Positions 49,999 through 50,077 of a DNA stretch of 50,077 bases are shown in pieces; the stretch's first letter is position 1, and each line of letters begins with the position of its first letter. The position numbers were made by a program, and so were the translations under genes. The notes under the pieces were generated by a model. It had not been told where the DNA came from. It saw nothing but the letters and a program-made list of their open reading frames with translations, and ran no database searches. The stretch is from Schlegelella_A sp038241255 (GTDB taxonomy: Bacteria > Pseudomonadota > Gammaproteobacteria > Burkholderiales > Burkholderiaceae_C): positions 1 to 50,077 of the forward strand of contig JBBRFW010000017.1 in the NCBI GenBank assembly GCA_038241255.1, read 5' to 3'.

Positions 49999-50077
49999 TT
50001 AAGAGAATATGAAACCGGCTGCATGCCGGCTTTCTTTTTCGTTGCCAGAACGTTGCCAGATCTCACGTAGACTTGGT
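49999..50077 (-). other. possible 3' end of a minus-strand gene entering from outside the window
   Basis: On the minus strand an open frame enters from the right edge and runs 25 codons to TAA at 49999-50001, ending EIWQRSGNEKESRHAAGFIFS with no stop before it. A gene end facing a tRNA 3' end is the usual position of an integrase, but 25 residues do not identify a family. The same bases can be read as a terminator on the plus strand. Confidence 0.2.
50015..50040 (+). terminator. probable terminator of the tRNA-Lys transcript
   Basis: CCGGC-TGCAT-GCCGG forms a short 5-bp GC stem with a 5-base loop, followed by CTTTCTTTTTC. It lies 40 bases after the second tRNA, on its strand, in otherwise AT-rich sequence. 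Confidence 0.5.

Overview
The window is high-GC, densely packed bacterial chromosome with many start/stop overlaps (ATGA, GTGA, TGATG). Gene content and order point to a betaproteobacterium, probably Burkholderiales: yebC-purD-hemF-nadD-rsfS-rlmH-maf-rng, tolB-pal-cpoB-tcdA followed by tRNA-Lys genes, and glnS are all typical of that group. This placement is inference from synteny, not from a search. About 52 protein genes, one decayed gene and two tRNA-Lys genes are called.

Layout. 1-3375 (-): a translationally coupled trio of MORN-repeat protein, GMC oxidoreductase and class III alcohol dehydrogenase (cut by the window edge). 3426-8543: phospholipase D/cardiolipin synthase-like lipoprotein, periplasmic peroxiredoxin, sorbosone dehydrogenase-like lipoprotein, two small stress-type proteins and an FKBP isomerase. 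8682-17816: an accessory cluster (see below). 17818-25492: glnS, a LytTR response regulator with its LytS-type kinase, an M14 metallopeptidase lipoprotein, and a cytochrome b plus molybdopterin oxidoreductase pair. 25493-26108: remains of a DUF853 (HerA-like) ATPase gene. 26109-33022: the housekeeping yebC-to-rng block. 33068-33884: an AbrB/PIN toxin-antitoxin pair with a palindromic operator. 33877-42078: a polysaccharide/O-antigen operon with a CDP-linked deoxysugar pathway (rfbF, rfbG, epimerase, C-methyltransferase, aminotransferase, acyltransferase). 42083-46217 (-): two family 2 glycosyltransferases, an AhpD-like protein and an MsbA-type exporter. 46271-49778: tolB, pal, cpoB, tcdA. 49792-49975: two tRNA-Lys genes, then an AT-rich junction.

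The most interesting region is 8682-17816. It holds a coiled-coil plus beta-barrel outer-membrane protein, a sigma-54 activator with a VpsR-like N-terminus, a CobT-like protein whose active-site motifs have changed, an exported 653-residue Gly/Ala/Thr/Ser/Asn repeat protein, an exported 134-residue Q/N-rich protein, an exported C39 peptidase, and an exported 598-residue protein. That last protein carries two internal double-glycine motifs of the kind C39 peptidases cut. The layout resembles the Pseudomonas Fap functional-amyloid system (FapD = C39 protein, FapF = coiled-coil barrel), but the fibre-like proteins do not look like FapB or FapC. I propose a distinct sigma-54-controlled extracellular fibre or matrix system in which the C39 enzyme processes a periplasmic client. 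A candidate -24/-12 promoter precedes the repeat protein, and a strong hairpin separates it from the downstream genes.
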